Below are positions 49,648-58,842 of a DNA stretch of 64,000 nt, one piece after another (position 1 is the stretch's first letter; the number at the start of each line of letters is the position of its first letter). Below the pieces are notes generated by a model, which saw nothing but the letters and a program-made list of their open reading frames with translations, searched no databases and was not told the DNA's origin. The stretch comes from LZORAL124-50-18 sp051208045. GTDB taxonomy: Bacteria > Pseudomonadota > Gammaproteobacteria > Pseudomonadales > Oleiphilaceae. The stretch is taken from NCBI GenBank assembly GCA_051208045.1, contig JBPJFY010000002.1, positions 310,001-374,000 of the forward strand, written 5' to 3'. The position numbers and the translations under genes were made by a program.

Positions 49648-52600
49648 ATGAATCTTACATTTAGCGCGTTACGTAATCCTGCCGGAGCGGCTGTCGGGAT
49701 CTGTATGGTACTGCTGTTTGGGTTGTACAGCCTTTTCAAGTCGCCCATTCAACTCTTTCCGGATATCGAAAACCCGGAAATATCTGTGCAGTCTTTCTGG
49801 CGAGGCGCCTCCCCAAAAGAAATCGAGTCCGAAATTCTGGAGCCCATTGAAAACGTCCTGAAAGGGCTGCCCGGCGTGTTGGAAATGAACGCCAATGCCA
49901 ACCCTGGCAGTGCCTGGGTGAATCTGAAGTACCGCATTAACACCGACATGCAAAAAGCACTCATGACGGTCATCAGTCGGATGAATCGATTGCCACCGCT
50001 GCCACGCGATGCGACGCCTCCGGTGGTGAACCTGGGTGGTTTTGGCGGCGGCGCACCCGCGCTCACCTGGTTTTTCCTGCAGGTGCTGCCGGGCAACCCG
50101 GTGCCGGTCGCTGATTTTGTGCCCTTTGCCCAGAATGTGATCCGACCGCGACTGGAATCCATACCGGGGGTTGCCGGGGTGGATATTGGGGGATTCAGTG
50201 CCATCGGCACGCAGGAACTGCTTGTGGAGTTTGATCCCATCAAGGCCGCGGAGCTGGGCATACCTATTCCGACGCTGGCCAGTGTGGTTGGGCAATCTGA
50301 AGATGTCTCTGCAGGCGTGGTGGATGTGGAGCGCCGCCGCTACACGCTCCGATTTGCCGGGCGCTATGAACCGGACCAGTTGGCGTCGCTGATCATTGAG
50401 TGGCGCGCCGGTAGCCCGGTGCGGCTAGGTGATGTGGCGTCGGTCTCGGTAAAGCATCGTGACCGCACCGATCTCGCTCGGCAAAATGGTAATCCGGCCA
50501 TTGGCATTCGTATTGATCGCGAGAGCGGCGCGAACGTATTGGCCACGCTGAATCGCGTGAAAGAAGAAGTGGAAAAACTGCGTACCGGCCCGTTGAAGGA
50601 AAAAGGGCTGGACATGCAGCAAAGCTTTGATGCGTCAGTGTTCATCTACCGGGCCATCAATCTGGTGACGAGCAATCTGTTCGCCGGCATCTTGTTGGCA
50701 GTGGGCATTTTGTGGTGGTTTTTGCGGCGTATGCGCGCCACCTTGATCGTTGCACTGTCCATCCCCATTTCGTTATTAGGTACCTTTATTTTGCTGCGCC
50801 TGGCAGACCGGTCGCTCAACGTGATTTCACTGGCCGGCCTCGCCTTCGCGGTGGGCATGGTGTTGGACGCAGCCATTGTGGTGTTGGAAAACATTGTCCG
50901 TCTGCGGGAAAAAGGTCTGTCGGAAGATGACGCCTCGTTGAAGGGCGCAGGGCAGGTGTGGGGTGCGTTGGTGGCTTCCACAGCCACCACGGTGGCGGTG
51001 TTTGTACCGGTGATTTTTCTGAGAGATGTGGAAGGCCAGCTCTTCGGAGATTTGGCGATGACGATCGCCATTGCCGTAACCATTTCATTGCTGGTCGCGG
51101 TGACAGTGGTACCATTGGCGGCACGACAATGGTTGGGCAAACGCACGTATGTGGATCGCCACCAGGCTTTCTGGGCCAGGCTGGCTGGCTGGATTATGCG
51201 CATGACCAACACGTCTACCCGTCGCTGGGGTTTGGTGGTTGCACTGATCGGCCTGCCGGTGTGGTTGACGGTGTCACTGTTACCTGAGCTGGATTATTTG
51301 CCGCCGGTGAAACGTGACGCCGTGGATACCTGGTTCCGTTTTCCACCCGCCACAAATCTGGACACCATTGAGCGAGACGTCGTCCGGCGTCTCGAAGAGC
51401 GTATGCGGCCCTACATGGAAGGCACCAAAGAACCTGCTCTGAAGAACTATTATGTGCTGGTGTGGCCCGGTGGTGGCGGCACGATGGGCGCTCGGGCGAA
51501 AGACCAGAGTCGGGTGAAAGAGCTGGAAAAAATCATCAACGAAGAAATCACCGCAGCCATTCCCGATACTCAGGCATTCAGCTCCCAGGGGAACCTGTTT
51601 GCAAGCTTTGGCTCGGACCGCTCCATCGAAATCCACCTGCAGAGCAGTGAGACCGACAAGATCAAGCAACTGGCCAGAGAGGCGACCGAATGGGTGAAAG
51701 AGGTGCTGCCCGAAGCGCGGGTGCGTCCGCGAGGTAGCCTGGAAGAAGCGGAGCCGGAGCTGCGCCTGATTCCGGATGATCGCAGCCTGCAGGAGAAAGG
51801 CTGGACTCGGCGGGATATGGCCACCGTGACCCGCACACTCGGTAATGGGTTGTATGTGGGCGAGTACTTTAATGGCATCGAGCGGATGGATATCATTCTT
51901 CGCGCGAAAAAGTGGTACGACCCGGAAATGCTGGCCAATACACCCATCGCCCTGCGTATCGGGGATGGCAATACTGTACCCCTGTCGGAAATGGTGGATA
52001 TTGTTCGCACCGTGGGGCCGGATCAGATTGATCGACTGGATGGGCATCGTACCATTTCCCTAACGGTTCGGCCGCCGGAAAACATGTCTCTGGAACGGGC
52101 CATCAAACAGATCAAAACTCAGGTAGAGCCCAGAATTCGCGCCGCCCTGCCGGAAGATGGCAGCATCAAGTATGGGGGCAGTGCTGACAGTTTGCAGCAA
52201 GCACTCGGTACGATGGGGGAGAACTTCCTTGTGGCCATGGGCATTCTGTTTTTATTAATGAGCGCTTTGTTCCGCTCGCTGAAAGACAGTGCCCTGGTGG
52301 TGCTGGCGATGCCACTGGCGACCTTTGGCAGCGTGGTGGCGTTACGCCTGCTCAATCTGGTCACCTTCCAGCCGCTGGATCTCCTTACCATGATCGGTTT
52401 TGTGATTCTGCTTGGCCTCGTGGTAAACAATGCTATTCTGCTGGTACACCAGACCCGCACGGGCGAGCGCAATGGGCTACCTCGCCGGGACGCGGTGGAA
52501 CAGGCATTGTTGCTGCGATTGCGACCCATTTTTATGAGCACGTTGACCAGTTTGTTCGGCATGTTGCCGCTGCTGATCACCCCCGGAGAAGGCAGCGTGA

Positions 52601-52779
52601 TCTACCGTGGACTGGCCACGGCAATTGTGGGAGGCATGAGTGTTAGCACGTTGTTTACACTGGTTCTGCTGCCCTGCTTTTTGCGTATGGGGGAGCGGGC
52701 GAGCAGTCAGGCGTCACAGGTGAGCCTGCCGGTATCCGGCCACCACTCGATCAAATCGGAAGAAAGTCTGAACGTATGA
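49648..52779 (+). CDS. RND efflux permease
   Basis: A 1043-residue inner-membrane RND pump subunit with two repeats of membrane helices and large periplasmic loops (PDIENPEISVQSFWRGASPKEIE near the N-terminus, LNVISLAGLAFAVGMVLDAAIVVLEN in helix 4, NNAILLV in helix 10). Of the proton-relay residues known in AcrB, Asp407 is kept, the second aspartate is alanine, and the lysine position appears to be Arg937. The gene precedes its adaptor, the reverse of the common order. No outer-membrane channel gene is nearby. Substrate unknown. Confidence 0.92.
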   Translation: MNLTFSALRNPAGAAVGICMVLLFGLYSLFKSPIQLFPDIENPEISVQSFWRGASPKEIESEILEPIENVLKGLPGVLEMNANANPGSAWVNLKYRINTDMQKALMTVISRMNRLPPLPRDATPPVVNLGGFGGGAPALTWFFLQVLPGNPVPVADFVPFAQNVIRPRLESIPGVAGVDIGGFSAIGTQELLVEFDPIKAAELGIPIPTLASVVGQSEDVSAGVVDVERRRYTLRFAGRYEPDQLASLIIEWRAGSPVRLGDVASVSVKHRDRTDLARQNGNPAIGIRIDRESGANVLATLNRVKEEVEKLRTGPLKEKGLDMQQSFDASVFIYRAINLVTSNLFAGILLAVGILWWFLRRMRATLIVALSIPISLLGTFILLRLADRSLNVISLAGLAFAVGMVLDAAIVVLENIVRLREKGLSEDDASLKGAGQVWGALVASTATTVAVFVPVIFLRDVEGQLFGDLAMTIAIAVTISLLVAVTVVPLAARQWLGKRTYVDRHQAFWARLAGWIMRMTNTSTRRWGLVVALIGLPVWLTVSLLPELDYLPPVKRDAVDTWFRFPPATNLDTIERDVVRRLEERMRPYMEGTKEPALKNYYVLVWPGGGGTMGARAKDQSRVKELEKIINEEITAAIPDTQAFSSQGNLFASFGSDRSIEIHLQSSETDKIKQLAREATEWVKEVLPEARVRPRGSLEEAEPELRLIPDDRSLQEKGWTRRDMATVTRTLGNGLYVGEYFNGIERMDIILRAKKWYDPEMLANTPIALRIGDGNTVPLSEMVDIVRTVGPDQIDRLDGHRTISLTVRPPENMSLERAIKQIKTQVEPRIRAALPEDGSIKYGGSADSLQQALGTMGENFLVAMGILFLLMSALFRSLKDSALVVLAMPLATFGSVVALRLLNLVTFQPLDLLTMIGFVILLGLVVNNAILLVHQTRTGERNGLPRRDAVEQALLLRLRPIFMSTLTSLFGMLPLLITPGEGSVIYRGLATAIVGGMSVSTLFTLVLLPCFLRMGERASSQASQVSLPVSGHHSIKSEESLNV

Positions 52780-52797
52780 AAGAAAGAGTGATAAGAA

Positions 52798-53859
52798 ATG
52801 AAGTGTGTTAAAGGAATTCTGGTGGGGTTAGGATTGGGTCTGGGACTGTGCTCTCAGGCGTGGGCTCAAAAACCCGACAAGCCGGTGGAAGTGGAAGTAT
52901 CCCGCGTCTTGGAAAAGCGGGTGTCCTCCAGTGTGTGGGTACCAGGCACCATCATCAGCCGGGAAGATGCACGTATTGCGGCCGAGTTGGATGGTCGTCT
53001 GACCCTGTTGGTCGATGTGGGGGAGCGAGTCAAGGCGAATCAACTGATCGCGGCAATGAATGATCGCCCGCTGCAATTGCGATTGCGCCGGGATCGTGCG
53101 GATCTGGAGCGCTTGAAAGTGCAGCTGCAGTTTGCCGAAGTGCAGCTCAAGCGCACCATCAGTCTGTCGAAGAACAAAAACGCTTCCCAATCCCGGATTG
53201 ATGAGCTGGAGCAGGCCCGTGATGTGTTGCAGCACGAAGTGGAGATTGCCCGCATCGCGGTGGATGAGTCGGCGTACCAATTGGAACAGACCAAGTTGTA
53301 TGCCCCGTTCAGTGGCGTGGTGGTGGAGCGCTTTCAACAACCGGGCGAGTTCGTCACCGCCAGTGAACCCTTGGTGCGGCTCGTGAATATTGATGCGCTG
53401 GAGATCACCGCGCGTGCCCCCATGGTCATCAGTACGTTCTCCGGGCCGGGAGATACGGTGTTGGTGAAAGCGAAGGACAAGCAATTTGAAACCACGTTAA
53501 AGTCGATTATACCGGTAGGGGATACGCGCACACGGATGCTGGAGGTGCGTCTGAACCTGGGGAGTGGCTGGGTTGTCGGGGATGCCGTGTCGGTCAATCT
53601 CTTAAATGGCGAACCGCAAACGGCAACCGTGGTGCCGAGGGATGCGCTGATCTTCCGCCCGAATGCCGTGTTTGTGTATGTAGTGGATGATCAGGGGCAG
53701 GCAAGGAAAGTCAGCGTCACCCTGGGTACGGGCGACTTGAAGAACATCGCCGTGAGCGGCGCACTTTCCGCCGAAGACAAAGTGGTCATCCGTGGTGGAG
53801 AGCGTCTGGAGGATGGGCGCACGGTGGCGATTTTAAATGAAGACAAAGGCAATTCGTAG
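52798..53859 (+). CDS. RND efflux periplasmic adaptor
   Basis: A 353-residue membrane-fusion protein (signal to about residue 23, AWA-QK). It contains the lipoyl-like halves ARIAAELDGRLTLLVDVGERVKANQLIA and LYAPFSGVVVERFQQPGEFV, an alpha-helical hairpin between them and a beta-barrel C-terminus (ATVVPRDALIFRPNAVFVYVV). It follows the permease by 18 bases, forming a two-gene pump operon. Confidence 0.92.
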   Translation: MKCVKGILVGLGLGLGLCSQAWAQKPDKPVEVEVSRVLEKRVSSSVWVPGTIISREDARIAAELDGRLTLLVDVGERVKANQLIAAMNDRPLQLRLRRDRADLERLKVQLQFAEVQLKRTISLSKNKNASQSRIDELEQARDVLQHEVEIARIAVDESAYQLEQTKLYAPFSGVVVERFQQPGEFVTASEPLVRLVNIDALEITARAPMVISTFSGPGDTVLVKAKDKQFETTLKSIIPVGDTRTRMLEVRLNLGSGWVVGDAVSVNLLNGEPQTATVVPRDALIFRPNAVFVYVVDDQGQARKVSVTLGTGDLKNIAVSGALSAEDKVVIRGGERLEDGRTVAILNEDKGNS

Positions 53860-53898
53860 CTGGGAGGACCGCAAGTTGCCGTTAACTAACTCTGGATG

Positions 53899-54189
53899 TT
53901 ACAAAAAGTGTAGTAGTGCTCCAAAAAACAGCAGCAGGATGCCACTAATCTCAATCCGGCGGTCGACGCCTGCTTTTGGGGTGTCTGGTTCTTTGACAAA
54001 CAGGCTTTTGATATCCTGAGAGAACAAATCTGCCGATTCATTTCTAAGTGAGTAAATCCCAAAACAAACAAACGCTAGAGCAAACAGTCCGTCGGCCAGA
54101 TTGGCTTTGGAGACTGCGGACCAAACTCCCATGATTGTCAGTGTAAAGCACAGCATCGCTGGCCAGTGAATTCTGCTTATATTTTCCAT
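53899..54189 (-). CDS. small membrane protein, paralogue A
   Basis: A 96-residue protein with two N-terminal helices (about residues 10-27 and 31-47, the latter with FVCFGIYS) and a final helix (SGILLLFFGALLHFL). It resembles the neighbouring 54273-54563 protein in length, layout and many positions (IH, GLxAxxFxCFGIY, ADxF, EIxGxxLLxFG). AAAGGAAG precedes the ATG. No known family. Convergent with the RND operon. Confidence 0.6.
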   Translation of the reverse strand: MENISRIHWPAMLCFTLTIMGVWSAVSKANLADGLFALAFVCFGIYSLRNESADLFSQDIKSLFVKEPDTPKAGVDRRIEISGILLLFFGALLHFL

Positions 54190-54272
54190 TGAATGATACT
54201 TCCTTTAAGTTAGTGCTCATGTCGTTAACAGTGCGACACAGTTACTTGAGTGGCAACCTCAACCTGTGCAGG

Positions 54273-54563
54273 TCATGGAAACGCGAGTACCAGGCCGAAG
54301 CCAAGCAATATTGAACCAAATATTTCAAATTTGGATATTTCTCTAGGATGGCGAGCAATCCTTGTTACGCTGGATAAGAATGCGAAATCGTGGAAAAACG
54401 CATCCGCTGGCACTTTTATGTACGTATATATACCAAAACAAAGAAATCCTGCGGCGCAAAGACCCGCGGCTATACTCCCATGGGCGATTGCATACCAAGC
54501 GCAAAAGATCGCGGCTGCAAAGTCCATCAGGCTGGCTAGGTGAATTCTTTTTACGATTTCCAT
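54273..54563 (-). CDS. small membrane protein, paralogue B
   Basis: A 96-residue membrane protein paralogous to the one downstream. It shares FLCFGIYT, PADAFFHDF and EIFGSILLGFGLVL, and even the ATCATTC leader sequence just before the ATG. This points to a tandem duplication with divergence in the middle loop, where B carries SSVTRIARHPREISKF. Function unknown. Confidence 0.6.
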   Translation of the reverse strand: MEIVKRIHLASLMDFAAAIFCAWYAIAHGSIAAGLCAAGFLCFGIYTYIKVPADAFFHDFAFLSSVTRIARHPREISKFEIFGSILLGFGLVLAFP

Positions 54564-54785
54564 GAATGATGTGCTCTCTAAAAAATGACGGAGGTGATTT
54601 TGTCTTTCTTAGTGGCTGTTGTCATGGACGATTTGCTGATTTTCTTGTGAGATATTTCTGCAATACTTGTAAGCCATCACTGCAAAATAAACGTTCAACT
54701 CTTTAGTGAAGGCGTGGCACCGCCGGTGATCTATACTGGCATTAACGTAGTCCGGTTTTTGTTCCAAAAACAGGGAGGAGCGGTG

Positions 54786-55541
54786 ATGGCGCGCATTTGG
54801 ATGGCTTTGATTGGTCTTGTTGGATCAATGATCTGTGCGGCGGCAGATATGGTGATCTACGCGGACGGCAACAATGCACCAAAAATTTTCCGCACTGAGT
54901 CGGGGGAAGCAGGGGGGATCCTTGCGGATATTCTTGCTGAGGTCTCTGCTCGCTCCGGACTCTCGTTTGAATATCGCTTTGGCCCATGGGCGCGAGTGTA
55001 TCGTGAGGCAATTGAAGAAAAAAAGGGAGCGGTGATTGGTCTCTCCTACACCTCCGAACGAGCGAAGGTTATCGATTACAGCGAGCCCATGTTTACTGAT
55101 GAGCTGGTGCTCTTTGGGCGTAAAGCGGATGCTTTTGAATACAACGGCATGGATAGCCTTCGAGGAAAAACGATCGCCGTAAAGATTGGTACCAGCTACG
55201 GTGATGACTTTGAACACGCGATTCAAACCGGCATGTTTCAAGTAGACCGGGTAACCAGCCGCGAAAGTCAGCTCAGAATGCTGCTGTATAAACGGGTTGA
55301 TCTGGTGCTGATTGGGCCAGGTGCAGCAACGGGCTGGATACTGGTGGATCGCTCACCGGATCTTGCCAGCCGCCGTGAAGCGTTAGTTGCTCTCGAGCGC
55401 CCATTCAAAGCGGATCCGAATTACCTGGGAATTCCAAAATCGCTCAGCCAGCAGCCTTTCATTGAAAAGATAAATCCGCTTTTTCAAGCGATTAGCGAAG
55501 ACGGTACGCTGGAGGAGATTCTCCGGAAAAACTTTCAGTAA
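54786..55541 (+). CDS. periplasmic solute-binding protein (SBP_bac_3 type)
   Basis: A 251-residue exported protein. The ATG at 54786 has GGGAGGAG upstream and yields a signal peptide ending near CAAAD. The mature protein has IYADGNNAPKIF, GGILADILAEVSARSGL and VIGLSYTSERAKVIDYSEPM, typical of polar-amino-acid-type binding proteins. No permease or ATPase lies nearby. It is only a distant relative of the 47453 protein. Confidence 0.82.
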   Translation: MARIWMALIGLVGSMICAAADMVIYADGNNAPKIFRTESGEAGGILADILAEVSARSGLSFEYRFGPWARVYREAIEEKKGAVIGLSYTSERAKVIDYSEPMFTDELVLFGRKADAFEYNGMDSLRGKTIAVKIGTSYGDDFEHAIQTGMFQVDRVTSRESQLRMLLYKRVDLVLIGPGAATGWILVDRSPDLASRREALVALERPFKADPNYLGIPKSLSQQPFIEKINPLFQAISEDGTLEEILRKNFQ

Positions 55542-55569
55542 CAAAACTGCGTGCGGGTTTGAGATGTGC

Positions 55570-55598
55570 CGGGCTCTCAGGCAAATGGGTAGAGCCCG
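55570..55598 (+). terminator. hairpin after the solute-binding gene
   Basis: CGGGCTCT (55570-55577) and AGAGCCCG (55591-55598) form a perfect 8-bp stem with a 13-base loop, 28 bases after the stop codon. No T-tract follows, so its role as a terminator is tentative. Confidence 0.4.
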
Positions 55599-55614
55599 TG
55601 CATGAGCCTGATGT

Positions 55615-55868
55615 ATGGTCATCATTGCAGCCTGTAGCATCAATCAACTCGATAGCAGCGCAGATTCAGTTTTAGCTGATATTGCAAGAGACTTTAGAAG
55701 TCGCAACATTGAGATTAAGTTTTCCAGCGTCAAATTCCCGGTGATCAAAGTGATGAAAGATTCTGGTCTGTATCAGAAAATTTATTTCTTAATCCAAACG
55801 ATGCTTTGAAAGCCACATTTACAAACCCCTACTGTGGAAATGTTATGAACCCTATGCTGTCAAAATAA
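55615..55868 (+). pseudogene. relic of a SulP-type transporter STAS domain
   Basis: The frame from 55615 encodes SINQLDSSADSVLADIARDF, then SVKFPVIKVMKDSGLYQKI, the end of a STAS domain as found on SulP anion transporters. After a frameshift near 55785 the continuation NPNDALKATFTNP is readable in another frame to a stop at 55868, matching the usual 'FFL..NDAL' tail. Everything N-terminal, including the membrane domain, is missing. It is therefore a decayed 3' fragment, overlapping the end of the opposing gene. Confidence 0.6.
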
Positions 55869-57253
55869 TTGAGTCTGTTAGGGATAGTAGAAGTAATCTG
55901 ATTATAGAGTGTAGAGCTGATTCTATCACTCCTGTATCTCACTGCGAAATGAGTTAATAGACTTTCCGCCAGATCTTCCCTGGTTGGATTGTCCTGTGCA
56001 TATTGCGAGATATAAGTTGGATCACTATTTTGAGCTTGAATCCAATCGGAATGGGAAGCATGAGCTTCGTCAATGGATGTGTGTGTACCTTCATGAAACA
56101 ACGTTTCTTCAATTATTCCATCGGCTTCATACAAAGCTGCCTGACCTGTGTGTATCAAGATATTCCGATTGCCACCACCAAAGGCTTCTGTGCCTTTGTG
56201 TATCCAAACCGTGTCCACATGATTTCTTAGTGTTGTGGGCAATTGACCGATCAACCGAGCATATTTTTCTGCCTCGATTCTGGCATCATCAACAGTTGAA
56301 AATTCTGGGTTAACCTGCACTTCTGTTGTTAAGCCATCACTAAATATGACATTGAATAAAAAGGCATTTAGTACTACCCAATTATTTTCTCGTCGATCAA
56401 ACATTTGTCGACTACCCGTTCCACTGTAAGTGGCACTGACAAAGGCAGAAGGGTCTTGCTCAGTGATTATATCCGGGTCAATAAATATTGTTCCCCAAAA
56501 TGGTGGCGTAGAAACTTCCACGGGATCATCATTTTTGAGTGAAATTACACCTAGGCATCGCTCAGTGGAGTCCTGGATAACCCAGATATGACCCTGATAG
56601 GTTTTCGCACTTAAACTTCCGCCCAATGGATTAATATTGCCGTAGTCAACGAGTTGGTTATCGAAATTTTTCCATTTAAGGCTAAGATTAGTCTCTGAAT
56701 TGTTGATAAACATGCCTTCGAGAGCATCGGAGTTAACTGTTATAGACTGCAGACTATCTAATTCCTCACAAGAGGAATATTCAATCGACCCCGCTCCGCT
56801 CCATTGAAATTGTTGGATATCGAATGCTGTGGGTTTGATTGTATCTTGATAACTAAATTGACCTAAACCAACCAATGAAATCGTCGTAACTGTGTCATCG
56901 AACTCCACTATCAATTGGTCGTTTAGGCCTAAGACAGTAATTGAACGCCCAGTAATTTTAGAGTCTGAGATTGACAATTGGGTGCCAGTTTCCAAGATTA
57001 CGTATTCAAGCTTGTTACCCGGCAACACAACTTTCTCAACATTACCATCCAGGACTAAATTTGGCGTACCTTGGACTGTTACAGTTTCGGACCCTCCGCT
57101 ACCGTAAATATGAACATCAGTGGTTACAATATAGTTCTCTTCAGATTCTAGAAAAATTCGAGTTTCAGTCTCTGAAAAGGCTATGTTTGGGCTTAGAGCA
57201 AATATCAGTAAACTAATAATCTGTGGCCAATATTCATTTCTGATGTTCGACAC
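55829..57253 (-). CDS. secreted HExxH metallopeptidase-like protein
   Basis: A 474-residue protein with a signal peptide (about 1-27, AFS-ET). Residues about 30-330 are beta-rich and unlike any family I recognise. The C-terminal domain has H387-E-G-T-H391, with D395 and H398 close by, and a downstream REDLAESLLTHFAVRY whose glutamate could be a third zinc ligand. This suggests a gluzincin-like peptidase. The gene is AT-richer than the rest of the window and overlaps a pseudogene tail, suggesting acquisition. Activity is inferred only. Confidence 0.6.
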   Translation of the reverse strand: MSNIRNEYWPQIISLLIFALSPNIAFSETETRIFLESEENYIVTTDVHIYGSGGSETVTVQGTPNLVLDGNVEKVVLPGNKLEYVILETGTQLSISDSKITGRSITVLGLNDQLIVEFDDTVTTISLVGLGQFSYQDTIKPTAFDIQQFQWSGAGSIEYSSCEELDSLQSITVNSDALEGMFINNSETNLSLKWKNFDNQLVDYGNINPLGGSLSAKTYQGHIWVIQDSTERCLGVISLKNDDPVEVSTPPFWGTIFIDPDIITEQDPSAFVSATYSGTGSRQMFDRRENNWVVLNAFLFNVIFSDGLTTEVQVNPEFSTVDDARIEAEKYARLIGQLPTTLRNHVDTVWIHKGTEAFGGGNRNILIHTGQAALYEADGIIEETLFHEGTHTSIDEAHASHSDWIQAQNSDPTYISQYAQDNPTREDLAESLLTHFAVRYRSDRISSTLYNQITSTIPNRLNYFDSIGFITFPQ

Positions 57254-57408
57254 TCCAGCGCTCCAAAACAGTGAAGTCGATTATTAACATCAACTCATAG
57301 GTAGAACATTAAGCAGCTACGTAGCGTAACTCAATGATATTATTGTGGATTCATTCTTCGATAAGGTGGATTGTTAGTCGCGAAACAATAAACCGACCCT
57401 AAAGCAGA

Positions 57409-58527
57409 ATGAATCAACGTAAATTTACCACATTTCTCGAAAAACTCACCCATTCCCTTAATCCAGATAAGATAACGCATATCGCGAGACAAGAAGATTT
57501 CTGTGTTCGGCAGAGGCGAATTACGCCTTTTAAACTGGTCACGTGCCTGATTGCCGTGATGGCCTCTGGCACCATCGAAAGGGTGGCAGACATTCAGCGC
57601 CGATATTGTGAATTGTCTGACAGCAACATCACTTATCGTTCCTTTCACAATCAGTTTTCGAAGCCCGAGTTTCCTGAGTTTATGCGCGAAGTGTTGTCAT
57701 CACTACTCACGGACTGGTTACAGCCTGCACTGGCCTTTCCAGAAGGCCACTCTTTTCATCAGTTTAAACAGATCCTGATTCAGGATGGCAGCTCTTTTGC
57801 CGTGAAGGATTCAATGAAGAAATCCTTTCCTGGTCGTTTCAAAACCATCAGTCCTGCCGCAGTTGAGCTTCAGGTAACCTGGATCTTCTGCCGGATCAGC
57901 CTTGTTCCATTTCGTTGACGCCCGACGCAGCCAGTGAGCTGGATTACCTACCAGATCCGCAAGTACTATCCGGGTGTTTGTTGCTGGCCGATCGTGGGTA
58001 CTTTGACCTGGCGTGGTTTCAGCGTTTGCAGGACGTCGGAGGTTTTTATATCGCACGGGCAAAAAGCAACATCAACCCCACGGTTGTATCCGCTCACCAG
58101 AAAGATGGCAAAATGTTGAAGCATGTGCAGGGAAAACCGCTCAAAACGGTGCAAGGCAAGCTGCTCAAGCGACAACGAACGGAATTGATTGTTGCCTGGA
58201 AAAAAGGCAAAACCACGATCACGGCAAGGCTGGTTGCGTTCTGGATCAAGCGAGAAAAGAAATTTTCCTGGTTGATCACCAATCTCCCTCAAACGCAGTT
58301 TTCGCTGGACGAAGTCAGTGAAGCTTATCGGCTTCGCTGGCAAATCGAATTGTTGTTCAACGAGTGGAAATCCTATGCCAATCTGCGGCGTTTTTATACA
58401 GGGAAAGAGTCCGTGGCAACTGGCTTGATCTGGGCAACTATAGCGGCGGCTCTCATGAAGCGTTTCATTTGTCACAGCGCCCAGCGTATACTCGACAAAG
58501 CGTTATCCACTCGAAAAACAGCCATGC
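57409..58527 (+). mobile_element. broken IS4-family transposase (frameshifted, 3'-truncated)
   Basis: The first frame (57409-57918) holds the N-terminus and the first catalytic Asp (IQDGSSF). The second (from about 57880 in the other frame, to 58527) holds the second Asp (LLLADRGYFDL) and the Y-x2-R-x3-E-x6-K signature (YRLRWQIELLFNEWK). A single base lost near 57879-57880 (VT then what should be M-D-L-L) breaks the protein. After STRKTAM the usual transposase C-terminus is absent and unrelated sequence begins. Clear terminal inverted repeats were not found. Non-functional. Confidence 0.8.
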
Positions 58528-58551
58528 GCTGCACGGTGATCAGAGCAAGGA

Positions 58552-58722
58552 TTTTTGTTTGGAAAGCCAAAGCAACAATCGTTTCTGAAAATTGAAAAAG
58601 ATGTTTCTGATTGGCTGGCGGCACATTCGTCGATCGCGATCAAAGATATCAAGCAGACACAAAGTGGCGGAAGTTGGGCCGCATCGATTTTGACCATCTC
58701 TGTTTGGTATGAAGAAGCATAG
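58552..58722 (+). pseudogene. C-terminal part of a small protein cut by the IS4 element
   Basis: The frame encodes FLFGKPKQQSFLKIEKD, then a DWLAAHSS segment, IKDIKQTQSGGSW and ends ISVWYEEA. This resembles the end of short conserved proteins that finish in a QSGGS...ISIWY motif. The transposase sequence ends abruptly just upstream and no ATG remains, so the 5' end is probably lost. A TTG at about 58558 with AAGGA close by could still allow translation. Function unknown. Confidence 0.45.
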
Positions 58723-58740
58723 CGTTAAACAATAGGTAAT

Positions 58741-58774
58741 AAAAAACCGGCATGGATATCCATGCCGGTTTTTT
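58741..58774. terminator. perfect bidirectional intrinsic terminator
   Basis: A 34-base perfect palindrome: six A, CCGGCATGGAT, its exact inverse ATCCATGCCGG, and six T. It has a strong GC-containing stem with T-tracts in both directions. It lies between the IS4/small-gene remnant on the plus strand and the end of the TonB receptor gene on the minus strand, and would end both. Confidence 0.92.
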
Positions 58775-58842
58775 GCTTTCTGTTTGCCGGGTAACCTGCG
58801 AGGCGGTGGCCTCGCGGGCATACTCGGCGGATTAAGCCACGA

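Noticed and set aside
58364..58588. A 74-codon frame near the end of the IS4 remnant
   Set aside because: It overlaps the transposase signature region in another frame and has no start signal of its own.
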